Origin: Pseudoxanthomonas sp.
GTDB lineage: Bacteria > Pseudomonadota > Gammaproteobacteria > Xanthomonadales > Xanthomonadaceae
Direction of reading: 5' to 3'
Length of the DNA: 64,000 bases
Assembly (NCBI RefSeq): GCF_002863005.1
Contig: NZ_PKDG01000019.1
Coordinates: forward strand, 124,001-188,000
Below are positions 30,253-39,800 of the stretch, piece by piece (the first letter of the stretch is position 1; every line of letters begins with the position of its first letter). A program made the translations under genes and the position numbers. The notes beneath the pieces are model-generated. The model was not told the origin of the DNA and did no database searches. It saw only the letters and a program-made list of their open reading frames with translations.

Positions 30253-31238
30253 GCGAAATTTCCCCCTCCACCGGCAAGCTTCTTGCCCTCTCGATGCTGA
30301 AAGGTATCGGTCCTGCCGCATTGCGCAAGATGGCAGGCATGATTAACTTTGAGAACGCGAGTCAAGAAAGCCTGTCCCATCATTTCCCTTCATATTCCAC
30401 CATTTTGCGCGACGGCACGGCATGGACTCGCGCCCTAGAAGAAGCGGAACGGCAAGTCGAAGAAGCGAATAGGTATTCCGCGCGAATTCTCTCGCCACTT
30501 GATCCGCACTATCCACATTTACTGGCTGCGACAAAAGACGATCCCTTCCTTCTTTTCGTGCGGGGAGCATTCGCTTCGGACCAAGGCAAGTCGGCTGCTG
30601 TCGTCGGCACGCGAGAGCCCACTGCGCATGGTGGAGTCATCGCGCAGCGCCTCACGCATTACCTCGTGGAACAGGGGTGGAGCGTGGTCAGCGGCTTAGC
30701 CAAAGGATGCGATGCCTTGGCTCATCAGGCGGCTTTGGACAAGGGAGGCCACACCGTGGCAGTCATGGCCCACGGCCTTCATGCCGTGGCCCCGAAGACC
30801 AACCAACGTCTGGCAGAAGACATCCTCGACAACGGAGGCGCGCTTGTCTCCGAGTATCGGTTCGGCGTTGAACCGCGACCGGAATTCTTTGTTAAGCGCG
30901 ACCGGATTCAAGCCGGACTTGCTCAGGGTGTCGTGATGATTCAGTCCGATCATAAGGGAGGAAGCTTGCATGCTTCTCGTGCCGCTTTGGAGTACGGACG
31001 ATGGTTAGCCGCGCCCTACCCAACCGAACAAGACCGCCTAAACCAAGAGCCGAAGATCAGGGCCAACCTCACCATTTCCGACGGATCGGACGAAGATCGC
31101 ACGGACTTGCTTCGCTGCTCACCCAACGCATTGGAGAGAGTCATTGTCCTGCGTAGTCGTGATGACTACTCAAAGATGCTGATTAGCAACTCTGTGCCGA
31201 ACATTTCTCTACCACCAGCCCAAGGCGGGTTGATTTGA
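30249..31238 (+). CDS. DprA/Smf-like Rossmann protein
   Basis: 329 aa, GTG start overlapping the PRTase stop. An N-terminal helix-hairpin-helix-like region (MLKGIGPAALRKM) precedes the DprA fold: AAVVGTREPTAHGG, VVSGLAKGCDALAHQAALDK, GHTVAVMAHGL, GGALVSEYRFG and FVKRDRIQAGLAQGVVMIQS. Housekeeping DprA loads RecA on incoming single-stranded DNA; this copy lacks the usual TA of the SG-L-TA motif (GGSLHASRAA) and sits in an island operon, so a specialised, possibly nucleotide-sensing role is likelier than transformation. Confidence 0.9.
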   Translation: MSEISPSTGKLLALSMLKGIGPAALRKMAGMINFENASQESLSHHFPSYSTILRDGTAWTRALEEAERQVEEANRYSARILSPLDPHYPHLLAATKDDPFLLFVRGAFASDQGKSAAVVGTREPTAHGGVIAQRLTHYLVEQGWSVVSGLAKGCDALAHQAALDKGGHTVAVMAHGLHAVAPKTNQRLAEDILDNGGALVSEYRFGVEPRPEFFVKRDRIQAGLAQGVVMIQSDHKGGSLHASRAALEYGRWLAAPYPTEQDRLNQEPKIRANLTISDGSDEDRTDLLRCSPNALERVIVLRSRDDYSKMLISNSVPNISLPPAQGGLI

Positions 31239-31269
31239 AAGCAGTCGGGCCAGCTTAGGAACCTAACTT

Positions 31270-32088
31270 ATGGGTACATGCTTCGTAATTCAGCCGTTTG
31301 ATCGGGCAAAGTTCGACAAGCGCTACAAAGACTGCTTTGAGCCAGCTATCCGTGCTGCGGACCTAGAACCTTATCGCGTTGATGGCGATCCATCAGCAGA
31401 CGTCCTCATAGCTTCAATCGAGGATGGGATTCGGAATGCTTCTGCGTGTTTGGCTGAAATTACGTCGGACAATCCGAATGTTTGGTATGAACTTGGCTAC
31501 GCAATGGCATTGGGAAAGCCAGTCATCATGATCTGCTCCGAGGAACGACACACTCCGTTCCCTTTCGATATCCGACATAGAAGCATCATCACCTACAAGA
31601 CGGAATCGGCAAGCGATTTTCAGGAACTTGGGAAAAAGATAGTCAGCACCATACAAGCTCGCCTTTCGAAAGCGGAAATCATGAAGCAAGCTGCTGAAAG
31701 CGACCTTGTATCCGGCGTCCACGGCTTGTCACATGTCGAAGTAGTGGTCGTTGCAGCGATTGCCACGGAAGCAGATCAGCCTCTCGCAACCGTTGGCTTG
31801 CGAAATGTAAAACAGTTAGTCGAAAAGCAGGGCGTGACCGCATTGGGCGCCCAACTCGCCATCCGCCGGCTGGCCACAAAGTCCTTTGCTCAAGTTAGCC
31901 AAGAGGAAGGCGAATGGGGGTTTCATGACGTTATCCAGCTGACCGATGCCGCATGGAACTGGATTGAGAACAATGATTCATTGTTCGTACTCAACAAGCC
32001 GCCAGCGCAAGTGAGTAGAACTATCACTACTCGTAACGCAAAACTTCCCGTCCTCGACGATTTTGTTGACGAGGACATTCCTTTCTGA
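31270..32088 (+). CDS. TIR/deoxyribosyltransferase-like sensor or effector with winged-helix-like C-terminus
   Basis: 272 aa. Residues 1-130 (GTCFVIQPFDRAKFDKRYKD; ACLAEITSDNPNVWYELGYA; MALGKPVIM) match the TIR-like/nucleoside deoxyribosyltransferase superfamily; E in NVWYELGY is at the usual catalytic position. These domains cleave or bind nucleotides, often NAD, in immune systems. The C-terminal part (GVTALGAQLAIRRLATKSFA, then WGFHDVIQLTDAAWNWIE) resembles a winged helix. 31 bp after the dprA-like gene. Confidence 0.85.
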   Translation: MGTCFVIQPFDRAKFDKRYKDCFEPAIRAADLEPYRVDGDPSADVLIASIEDGIRNASACLAEITSDNPNVWYELGYAMALGKPVIMICSEERHTPFPFDIRHRSIITYKTESASDFQELGKKIVSTIQARLSKAEIMKQAAESDLVSGVHGLSHVEVVVVAAIATEADQPLATVGLRNVKQLVEKQGVTALGAQLAIRRLATKSFAQVSQEEGEWGFHDVIQLTDAAWNWIENNDSLFVLNKPPAQVSRTITTRNAKLPVLDDFVDEDIPF

Positions 32089-32147
32089 CCACACCTTGTC
32101 GTCTAGAAGGAATTTTGTGAAGTTAGTTGATCGCCAAAGGACTAGCC

Positions 32148-32708
32148 ATGCCGAAGTGTGAAGACCAAGATTTCTATTGCCAGAACCCTGACTACACGCT
32201 ATTTGACAAGGTGGCATCAGCCGAGCTTATCAACCCACCTACGGTGGACGAGATAGTCAATAAGAGCAAATTCGGCACGCTCGTACCATTGGTGCCAGAG
32301 TTCCGGCTAGAGGACTTGACTCACAACGACTTCGTGCGAGGCTTGCATGATAAGAACGGCATTTACCACCTATGGGTCGACTTCGACGAATGCGATGACC
32401 ACGATACCCATACATTGCGTTGCGTCTACGTGGGGAAGGGTTTTGCTGAGGAAAGGGTAAAAGAACACATCAAGCACAAGTTTGCCGGAAGCGACCATCT
32501 GTACGTGGGCTTTTACGAATGTAGCAATCGAATTTCCAAGTATCTTGAACAGCTTTTCTTGGATCTTTATGCCTGTGACCTGAACGCCATTGAAAACCCT
32601 GGCATCCATACGCTCTATGCGGTTTGGAGCTACGAAAGGTACACGCGGGGTACCGACGCCCACGAGATCAGCGGTCGTAGCAAGCTCACCGGCATTCAAT
32701 ATGATTGA
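32148..32708 (+). CDS. GIY-YIG-like nuclease
   Basis: 186 aa, ATG 32148. GIYHLWVDFDECDD (GIY) and RCVYVGKGFAEERVKEHIKH (YVG plus catalytic Arg), then SKYLEQLFLDLYACDLNAIE, where E of YLEQ would be the metal ligand and N the terminal Asn. This suggests a metal-dependent DNA nuclease. It is last in the co-directional 28993-32708 cluster, 59 bp after the TIR-like gene. Confidence 0.8.
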   Translation: MPKCEDQDFYCQNPDYTLFDKVASAELINPPTVDEIVNKSKFGTLVPLVPEFRLEDLTHNDFVRGLHDKNGIYHLWVDFDECDDHDTHTLRCVYVGKGFAEERVKEHIKHKFAGSDHLYVGFYECSNRISKYLEQLFLDLYACDLNAIENPGIHTLYAVWSYERYTRGTDAHEISGRSKLTGIQYD

Positions 32709-33001
32709 GCGCCTGGCCGCGCAAACGAGCCCGACGCACATCGCTCGCCCTCGGCTTCGCGACCACTTAGGCGCGCATGCAAAGGCAGACTGGAACGGTC
32801 ATCCTGATGATCCGAAAGGACTTGGCCCTGTAAGGCTCAATGGGGAATGCGTCGTTCGCAAGGACGAGTTCGGAAGTTCGATCCTTGTGGCTTCACCACT
32901 GACTCGAAGCCCCCAGTGACAGCATTGCCCAGCTTGCTACCAGCAGCGCAGCTTTGCAGGGCGAAGCGAAAGCAGCAGGCGACCGCTAGACCGCAGCCAG
33001 A

Positions 33002-33100
33002 GCGCACCTGGGGCGTTCCGTCTTGCCTGACGCGCCGATAGTGCTTCATGTGTCGGAACGCGCCAGGGAGCGATTGGTACGCTTTGGGGCGCATCCCCGA
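33002..33100 (+). repeat. Repeat module A, copy 2 (frameshifted)
   Basis: 99 bp homologous to 28523-28622 with a one-base deletion early in the module. The two A copies bracket the four-gene cluster. The surrounding stretch 32709-33329 has no other gene that I can support. Confidence 0.65.
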
Positions 33101-33329
33101 AGTGGGTCACATCAAGGGTATCTCCAGCTTACGGGGCCCAGACTGGTCGGCCCCGGCTTAAGGGATGTCATCCGAAGCGGGCAGGGGCGTTGGTGCGGTA
33201 CGGTAGTGCTTGATCCGTAAGGGGGTAGGGCATCGATCCAGCGCTTGGGGCGACGCATCGCGTATGCGCCGCTCTGTCGTATGATCTTAGTGAGGATGGT
33301 CCTCGTCCTACGCCTACACGACTCGATCC

Positions 33330-33620
33330 ATGACAGCAGATTCAATCAGTACGCGGTTCTGGTTCGAACACAAGAACGGAAAGCGTCTTTACCCCTACAG
33401 GCAGCGAGATCAGGTAACACGCCGGCACACGTTCCGTGTGGCAGAAGCCCGAGCCGGCAATAGTAGGGCGAAGTTCGAAGTGCAGCTTGATGATATCGAG
33501 GAAGTCTATCGGTACGTATTCGAGCTGGGCTATGCGGTCCGGTTGAAAGCCATGGATGGATCGTCGAAAGCTCTTTATAGCAAGACGGGGCATAGCATTA
33601 CTCGGACATCTGAAACTTAA
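33330..33620 (+). CDS. Small hypothetical protein
   Basis: 96 aa, starting MTADSISTRFWFEHKNGKRL; contains FEVQLDDIEEVYRYVFELGY then AVRLKAMDG. No family recognised. Between repeat modules A2 and B2. Confidence 0.6.
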   Translation: MTADSISTRFWFEHKNGKRLYPYRQRDQVTRRHTFRVAEARAGNSRAKFEVQLDDIEEVYRYVFELGYAVRLKAMDGSSKALYSKTGHSITRTSET

Positions 33621-33668
33621 CAATGCCAAGTCTGTTGGTCGGTGCGGATCATCCGCATTACGGGGCAT

Positions 33669-33745
33669 GGAAGTCCTAGAACGGTGCTTGGAGCGCTGCC
33701 CCGAGTGAGCCGAAGTGGAGGATGTGCTGGATGCACTCCATACAG
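33669..33745 (+). repeat. Repeat module B, copy 2 (77 bp)
   Basis: GGAAGTCCTA...ACTCCATACAG, same length as copies 1 and 3. The shared frame reads MEVLERCLERCPE then TGA, then AEVEDVLDALHTGQP; copy 3 has the TGA at the same place. Confidence 0.75.
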
Positions 33746-33756
33746 GGCAGCCAGCG

Positions 33757-34173
33757 TCAGGAGTACATCCGCTTGACTGTCGCGATAGCAGTCGTAAGCA
33801 GCGTAATTGACGCTCCATAGATCACGACCAGTGCGACGATTAGTTCAATGAGCGTAACTGGCTTGTGTCGGGCAATCAGCATCGTCAGGCGAAAAATTCT
33901 TCGTAGAATGCCCTTATCAGCCAGGTCATCGCGTTGCTTTGCCACCCATTCGGACTGGCTGAAGGCGCCTTCCAAGAAGGAGTCAATGTTTGCAAACGCG
34001 GCCATAATGGCGAGTCCGGTCAAGCTAAGAAACAGAGCGAATGCCCACACGCTTTTCCCTGCGGACCATTGCACGTAAAAGTAAAAGGCGCACGACACGA
34101 GTAGAACTTGAGGTGTCAGGTTCCGAAGGAACTCGAGGAGAGCCTTCCTGCCATTGGCTGTTGTTAGATGCAC
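33757..34173 (-). CDS. Small inner-membrane protein
   Basis: 138 aa with membrane segments at about residues 20-36, 43-60 and 105-125. Between them is a charged cytoplasmic loop (SQSEWVAKQRDDLADKGILR). Probably co-transcribed with the gene at 34210 (36-bp gap). Function unknown; membrane partners of toxins and defence effectors can look like this. Confidence 0.7.
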   Translation of the reverse strand: MHLTTANGRKALLEFLRNLTPQVLLVSCAFYFYVQWSAGKSVWAFALFLSLTGLAIMAAFANIDSFLEGAFSQSEWVAKQRDDLADKGILRRIFRLTMLIARHKPVTLIELIVALVVIYGASITLLTTAIATVKRMYS

Positions 34174-34209
34174 CAGTGCGAAACCCGTTCTATCGGTGGA
34201 CGTGCAGGA

Positions 34210-34809
34210 CTAGACATGCGGCCATAGCGAAGCAATGTATGAAAGCTCGGCATCTACCATCGGCTTGAAATTCTTACTAGTAGACGAATGGCTGTAGGAT
34301 TTGCCATTGCGAACGTCAATAACACAGAACTCAGTATCTGTCTTATCCATGGGTCCAAGTACGTGCGCCATTAGTGTGACGATCAGGTCCGCCCGAGTCT
34401 TCGTGAGCGGATCCGTTTTAAGAAACAGCTTCAGCACATGACGTTGACCGTTGATAGTCAGTCCGATTTCTGGATTCACTGCTACATCAAAGCCGGCCTG
34501 TGAGTAAGTGCTTCCAGGCGGATTGAACCAAGCTAGGGACTTGTTGCCCCACCACTTCTTGTAGCCTTTAATCATAAGCGGGTAGTTTGCGAGCTTCTTG
34601 GGGTCTTTAAGGCCCTTAGCCAAGGAGGCTAGTTCGTCCTTGGAGCCCCCGTTCTTATGAATCAACACAAGCCCTTCGCGAAAGGCCTTGTAGAAGTCTG
34701 TGGCAGGATCGTAAACATCCCTGTTCTTAAGTTGGGCCACCTTTGTCGCTTTCGGGCTACCGGACTTGGTGACTACATCAATGAAGTCAGTAAGCGTGAT
34801 GCGTGGCAT
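34210..34809 (-). CDS. Hypothetical island protein
   Basis: 199 aa, soluble (MPRITLTDFIDVVTKSGSPK). A middle segment YKKWWGNKSLAWFNPPGSTY and later HVLKLFLKTDPLTKTRADLI resemble an unnamed family I have seen in islands. No catalytic motif. Upstream member of a likely two-gene operon with a membrane protein. Confidence 0.75.
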   Translation of the reverse strand: MPRITLTDFIDVVTKSGSPKATKVAQLKNRDVYDPATDFYKAFREGLVLIHKNGGSKDELASLAKGLKDPKKLANYPLMIKGYKKWWGNKSLAWFNPPGSTYSQAGFDVAVNPEIGLTINGQRHVLKLFLKTDPLTKTRADLIVTLMAHVLGPMDKTDTEFCVIDVRNGKSYSHSSTSKNFKPMVDAELSYIASLWPHV

Positions 34810-34845
34810 TAGTTGCTCCCATTCAATGACGATTGGAAAGTTGGT

Positions 34846-35361
34846 CTAGACGCCGTATCGCTTCCGACCACCCGAGGTTATGCAGTAGCGTCCACCACGA
34901 GGGCCAATGCACACCCGATTGCCCGAACAGGGGCAGTTGCTATTCGAATAGTTGGATCGGGCTGGCTGGTAGTTGGTGCGTGGTTTTGGCCTGGGTGAAT
35001 AGCAACCAAGCCCTGAGCAGAGCAGCTTCGATGACACCCAGCGTTCTGGTGATCCCGTAGGAGTGATGCGGGCCCAGCCGTTCCTGCGTTCGTATACGTG
35101 GACCGAATCACCACCAGTAGACTTATCCACTACGGCTCCGTTGGGAGAAGAACGCTGGTTGAGCGAACTCGTCGCAACGTACATTGGTTCAGCCGGCTCG
35201 GCTATTGGTGCTTGTGCCTGTAGCGACGAGGTTGTCGCGGGGATGACTGGGGTGGTGTCCTGCTTGCGGTGGTCATCCTTGTCGGCCCTGCACATTGCGA
35301 CAATCAGGATGAAGCCCCCGATTATCCAGAATCCTGTAGTCCCCTTCGATCTCGCGCGCAT
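34846..35361 (-). CDS. Membrane-anchored SH3b-domain protein
   Basis: 171 aa. One N-terminal membrane anchor (GFWIIGGFILIVAMC). A bacterial SH3 domain at about residues 59-115 (YVATSSLNQRSSPNGAVVDK ... WARITPTGSPERWVSSKLL) could bind cell wall. The C-terminus is a Cys/Gly-rich tail (CPCSGNRVCIGPRGGRYC) that may be disulphide-linked in the periplasm. Confidence 0.75.
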   Translation of the reverse strand: MRARSKGTTGFWIIGGFILIVAMCRADKDDHRKQDTTPVIPATTSSLQAQAPIAEPAEPMYVATSSLNQRSSPNGAVVDKSTGGDSVHVYERRNGWARITPTGSPERWVSSKLLCSGLGCYSPRPKPRTNYQPARSNYSNSNCPCSGNRVCIGPRGGRYCITSGGRKRYGV

Positions 35362-35383
35362 GTTCTTGGTACCTAAGAGCGGA

Positions 35384-35584
35384 TTAGCATTGGTACCTGT
35401 CGCGGATATGGTCGTTGTAGTAGGTGCCTTTGGATCTGGCGTTCAGCAGGCCCTGAAAAATGTGTGCCGGAACCCCGCAGAAGTCATATGTATCGCCCTG
35501 TATGAAGCGAATGCGCATCCGCATCATCCGCTCGTCGTAGCCAATTGCTGATATGGCCGATGAACTTACACGAATCATGTCCAT
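35384..35584 (-). CDS. KTSC-domain protein
   Basis: 66 aa, the whole protein is one KTSC domain: VSSSAISAIGYDERMMRMRI, IQGDTYDFCGVPAHIF, ARSKGTYYNDHIR. In other proteins it accompanies Lys-tRNA synthetases and phage or toxin genes; the stand-alone role is unknown. Confidence 0.8.
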   Translation of the reverse strand: MDMIRVSSSAISAIGYDERMMRMRIRFIQGDTYDFCGVPAHIFQGLLNARSKGTYYNDHIRDRYQC

Positions 35585-35610
35585 GCGTTGTTCCTCCTTG
35601 TCGTCGTTGC

Positions 35611-35859
35611 TTATCGACGCTTCCCTGGCTTCTGCGTGAGCACACTTCCAGCGATTGCCTTATTTGCCTTACCGGTTTGACTGCTATCCAGTGCTTTTGA
35701 TGCTTTGGTTGCGATCTTGGGGGATGTCGTCTTTCCGGTGCCGGTCTGTGCCAAGGCACTGCCTGCAATAGACTTCGCAGCCTTGCTTGAGTTCGGGCTG
35801 CGAAGAACTGCAGACGCTTTCGAAGCGATATGGGTCGAAGTCTTCTCGTTCTTAGCCAT
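35611..35859 (-). CDS. Small internally duplicated Ala/Ser/Lys-rich protein
   Basis: 82 aa. Two copies of a ~28-residue unit: ASKASAVLRSPNSSKAAKSI/AGSALAQT and ATKASKALDSSQTGKANKAI/AGSVLTQ. Probably disordered or helical and basic, suited to nucleic-acid or acidic-partner binding. Similar small proteins occur on phages and islands. Confidence 0.7.
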   Translation of the reverse strand: MAKNEKTSTHIASKASAVLRSPNSSKAAKSIAGSALAQTGTGKTTSPKIATKASKALDSSQTGKANKAIAGSVLTQKPGKRR

Positions 35860-35896
35860 AAATCCTCCGGGGAATATTCAAGGTGGTCGGGAAGCG

Positions 35897-36103
35897 TTAC
35901 TTGAATAGCTTTGCGGTAAAGCGGAAAAGCTTCGCAGCCGAAGACTCAAGCCCCATCGCTCGCTTTGTCCGGCGCTTCGCGTTCTCGGGTGCATTCAGCA
36001 CGCGGGTGACCTGATAGACCCCGAGGTTGCGCTTAAGCTTCTTCTTGACGGCAGTCGCGCCCAAGAGAGTCTTCAAGCTTGGCTTGCGATACCGAATTCG
36101 CAT
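35897..36103 (-). CDS. Small basic hypothetical protein
   Basis: 68 aa, about one quarter Lys/Arg (MRIRYRKPSLKTLLGATAVK). No motif. Last of a run of four short minus-strand genes with similar spacing. Confidence 0.6.
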   Translation of the reverse strand: MRIRYRKPSLKTLLGATAVKKKLKRNLGVYQVTRVLNAPENAKRRTKRAMGLESSAAKLFRFTAKLFK

Positions 36104-36231
36104 TTCTGGCCCCTAACGAATGCGGCGCGCTCACCCCTGTCGGCGCCCAAGGCGATCCTCCGCCCGAATGTGATGGGCGTCAAGTGCGTTCAGGGTTTGG
36201 TAAATGCGTGTAGTGCCGAGCGATGCGTCAG

Positions 36232-36531
36232 CTACTCATTCAAGGCAATGCACGAATAGGGATTCATGCATTGCTGGCCGTTGGTCTCTTTGCAGGCGTT
36301 TGCGTTCAATGCCTCAACGACCTCTTTGCAGGAAGCGGCGTCATCCATGAAGCCGTGCACCGTAATGACGTGGTCGTCAGGGTTGCCGAACTTGATGATC
36401 CCGTAGTCGGCTGATGCCCCCGACTTGTTGGATGCGAAGTACTTCCCTGGCGCGGCCAATGTCGATTCGCGATCCATGGAGCACGACGCCAACAGGACCG
36501 CGCTGACGACAAAAATGACCAATGTGCGCAT
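36232..36531 (-). CDS. Small predicted lipoprotein
   Basis: 99 aa from ATG 36531: MRTLVIFVVSAVLLASCSMD, signal peptide with lipobox LASC. Mature part has four more Cys (CKEV, CKET, CMN, CIA) that may form disulphides. Longer in-frame versions run through repeat B3 and are unlikely. Function unknown. Confidence 0.7.
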   Translation of the reverse strand: MRTLVIFVVSAVLLASCSMDRESTLAAPGKYFASNKSGASADYGIIKFGNPDDHVITVHGFMDDAASCKEVVEALNANACKETNGQQCMNPYSCIALNE

Positions 36532-36600
36532 AGGACGATTCCAAGGTTCCGGTTGATGGGCGAGGCAACGCGGTATGGGTGTGATCGTGCCGCAAGCACT

Positions 36601-36677
36601 GGAAGTCCTACAACGCAACCGCAGCGAAGGTCCTGAGTGAGTCAGACTGGAGTGGGTTTTGGGCTCACTCCATACAA
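36601..36677 (+). repeat. Repeat module B, copy 3 (77 bp)
   Basis: GGAAGTCCTA...ACTCCATACAA. The most diverged copy but without any length change. The stretch 36532-36839 contains no other feature that I can support. Confidence 0.65.
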
Positions 36678-36839
36678 GCGAAGTTCCTGACAAGGCCGGA
36701 CTACACAGGTACATACGCTTACCAGATTGACCGCTTCCCAAGGCACTCCTCCCAGGAGTAGGTTCGCCACAAGGGGTGTCCCACCGGGGTGGTGGACGCA
36801 TGGACTCTGGCCTGCAGAGGGCTGGAAGGGAGCGGAGTG

Positions 36840-39800
36840 ATGTGCAAGTCCCAAAAGATCATCATGATCTCGTTCTGGCCTGTCTTTTTGTTTCTGCTTC
36901 TAGGCATGCCGATTGGCACGGCGCGAGCGAACGACGACATACCTACACCCGGAAGGGTTCAATCCGTTGGGTATTGCCCACCTGGCACCACGCTTGTCAG
37001 GACGAGCACCGACGGAAAAACCAAGACTTGTATGCCCAATGGTGGCAATCGGTTATGGCGAGACCTCATTTCGGGCAGCGGTGGCAACGCTCGAGCCTCC
37101 CAAAGCAATAATGACACTCCTACTCAGAACGACTGCGCATCACCGCATCCGGTCGTGATCGCTTCGGGCAACAAGATCCTCGAGGAAGTCGACTTCACGA
37201 CGAGCACGGGCGATCTTTCTGTTGTCCGCAAGTACACGAAGGCTTACGGAGGCTATCGCTTCGGGCCAGGATGGACCTGGTCATTTGGCGACACGCTGTC
37301 AATGACGCCCAATCCTGACTTTCTGGAAGTCTGCGGTGAAGGCCCTGACGGTGTCCCCTGCATCGGTCGAATGCTTGCATGTGTCCCCGGTTCGTCGCCC
37401 TGTCTCCGGCGCCCCGGGCAAGTGCGGTATACGAAGATCACCCGGCATGGCAGCGACGGCCAAAGCTATGACTACACGTGGAATTCCGCGACAGGTCGTT
37501 ATGACGACTCGCGCCCGGATTCAACCAGTTGGATTTCCGCCCAATACTACGACAGCACCTACTACGACACCTTCACCCTGAACGCCACATCCGGCGTTGT
37601 CGAGACCTACGACTACGCGGGTCGAATGCTCACGCAGCGGGACAAGCGTGGGGTTGGCTATGTGTACGGTTATGACGGGACGAACCGGCTCAACCTCATC
37701 ACTCACACGTCCGGTCGCCAGCTGACGCTTGCGTATTCAGACGCGAGCGCCCGGATTGCAACGATTACCGCACCGAACGGTAAGGTCTTTAGCTATGGCT
37801 ATACCAGTGGTCGGCTGACGTCGGTGACGTACCCTGATGGCCTCGGTGTCAAGACTTATCACTACGAAAGTACGACGCACCCGAATGCCTTGACGGGTTA
37901 CTCGATTGATGGCGTGCGCAAGACGCGCTACGCGTACAAGGCCGATGGCCGAGTCGATTGGTCGGGTCTAGAAGGCGGGAGCGAGCGAGATACCTTCGTC
38001 TACGGCACCAACTACACCGATGTTACGAATGCGCTTGGCCATACGGTTCGCTACAACTATTCAACGGTTAAGGGCATTAAGCGTCTTTCGTCAATCAGTC
38101 GCCCAGCCAGCACCGCGTGTCCGGCTTCGTCGGCGGCCACCAGCTACGACACCCGGGGCTACATCAGCGCTGAAACAGACTTTGCTGGCAACCAGACCTT
38201 CTACACATGGAATGACCGTGGAGAACTGCAGGAGAAGCGAACAGGCGTTGGTCCGGCGCCGGGAAGCAGCATCGCAAACCAGCAAAAGACGACCTATGGC
38301 TGGGACACCGCACGCAATTTAATGACGCGGGAGTCGTATTACGGCAATAGCGCCAGCATTCAGGCGGAGACGGTCTACACCTACTACCCCGATACCGATC
38401 CGGCCAAGGCGAGGTTGTTGCAGCAGGTGGACGTATGTGCGCCGAATTGTACGTCGGGCAGCAAGCGCACCACGACCTACAGCTACGTCATACGCACCAA
38501 TCGCATGATCCAGACTGTGACGGTGGATGGTCCATTGGCGGGTACGGGCGATGCCGTTGTCTATCAGTACGACACCGCGGGCAACCTTACTTCCATGAGT
38601 AACGGCCTCGGCCACCTCACTACGTGGAGCGATCATGACGGCTTGGGGCTGCCCGGTAGGGTGATTGATCCCAACAGCCTCTCGACGCGCTACACCTGGG
38701 ACGCCCTGGGTCGCAATCTCACTACCAAGGTCGAATCGTCCAGCGGGGATAAGATATGGACCAATACCTGGCGTTCGGACAATCAACTGGCCACGACGAC
38801 GGACCCGACTGGGGTGACGACCACGTTTGTCTACGATGCTATCGGACGACGAACGGAAGTAGTACGTGCAAGCGTCTATTACGGTACCGGTGCCACATTT
38901 GATCGACTCGTCCTTACCTACAATGCGCTGGGTCAGGTGGTCCGGCAGCAGGCCGGATACTCGGCCACGATCACAGGCACATTGTTGGTGACTTCTGATC
39001 AACAGTACGAGTACGACACAGCCGGGTTCTTGGCCCGTAGTGTAGGAAACTACGGGCAAGAGATCCTCTACGACTACAACAGTAGTGGTCGTCTCGCCAG
39101 TTGGGTCAACGCAGACGGCGTTGGTGAAATATTCCTGTACGACTCCCATGGGCGCATGGCCAGCAGGACCGATGCGTTGACCAACACAACGTCGCTGGCT
39201 TACGACGTGCTGGGTCGACTGGCGTCAGTCACCGATCCACGGGGCAAGAGTACGACCTACGCTTACAACGGCTTTGGCGAACTGCTGACGCTGGTAAGTC
39301 CCGACACTGGAACGACAACGCATACGTACGACGGCATTGGACGCAGGGCCACCAGCACGGATGCGCGAGGTCAACTGGTGACGTTCGGGTACGACTCTTT
39401 GTCGCGCCCCACATCTGCCACGGCCAGCGGCCAAGTCCAGACGTTCACGTGGGACACGTGCACCAACGGCATGGGCCGTTTGTGTCAAGCGACGGACCCG
39501 ACCGGCAGCGCGACGTACACCTACACCGACCAAGGCCAGCTCGCCTCGCACACCAGCATGATGCCGGCAGGCGGATCAGCGGTTCACTCCTATGTGTACG
39601 ACAACGCGGGTCGAATGACCGGTATCGGCTATCCGGGCAGTGTCGGCGTGGGCTACGGCTATGTCAGTGGTGCCCTAAGGGCAGTAACCGTGACCCTCAG
39701 TGGGACGCCTTACAACGTTGCCACGGATATGGCACATATGCCCTTCGGTGGACAACGCAGCTGGAACTACGGCAATGGCCTGGTGCGAGCGCAGGACTGG

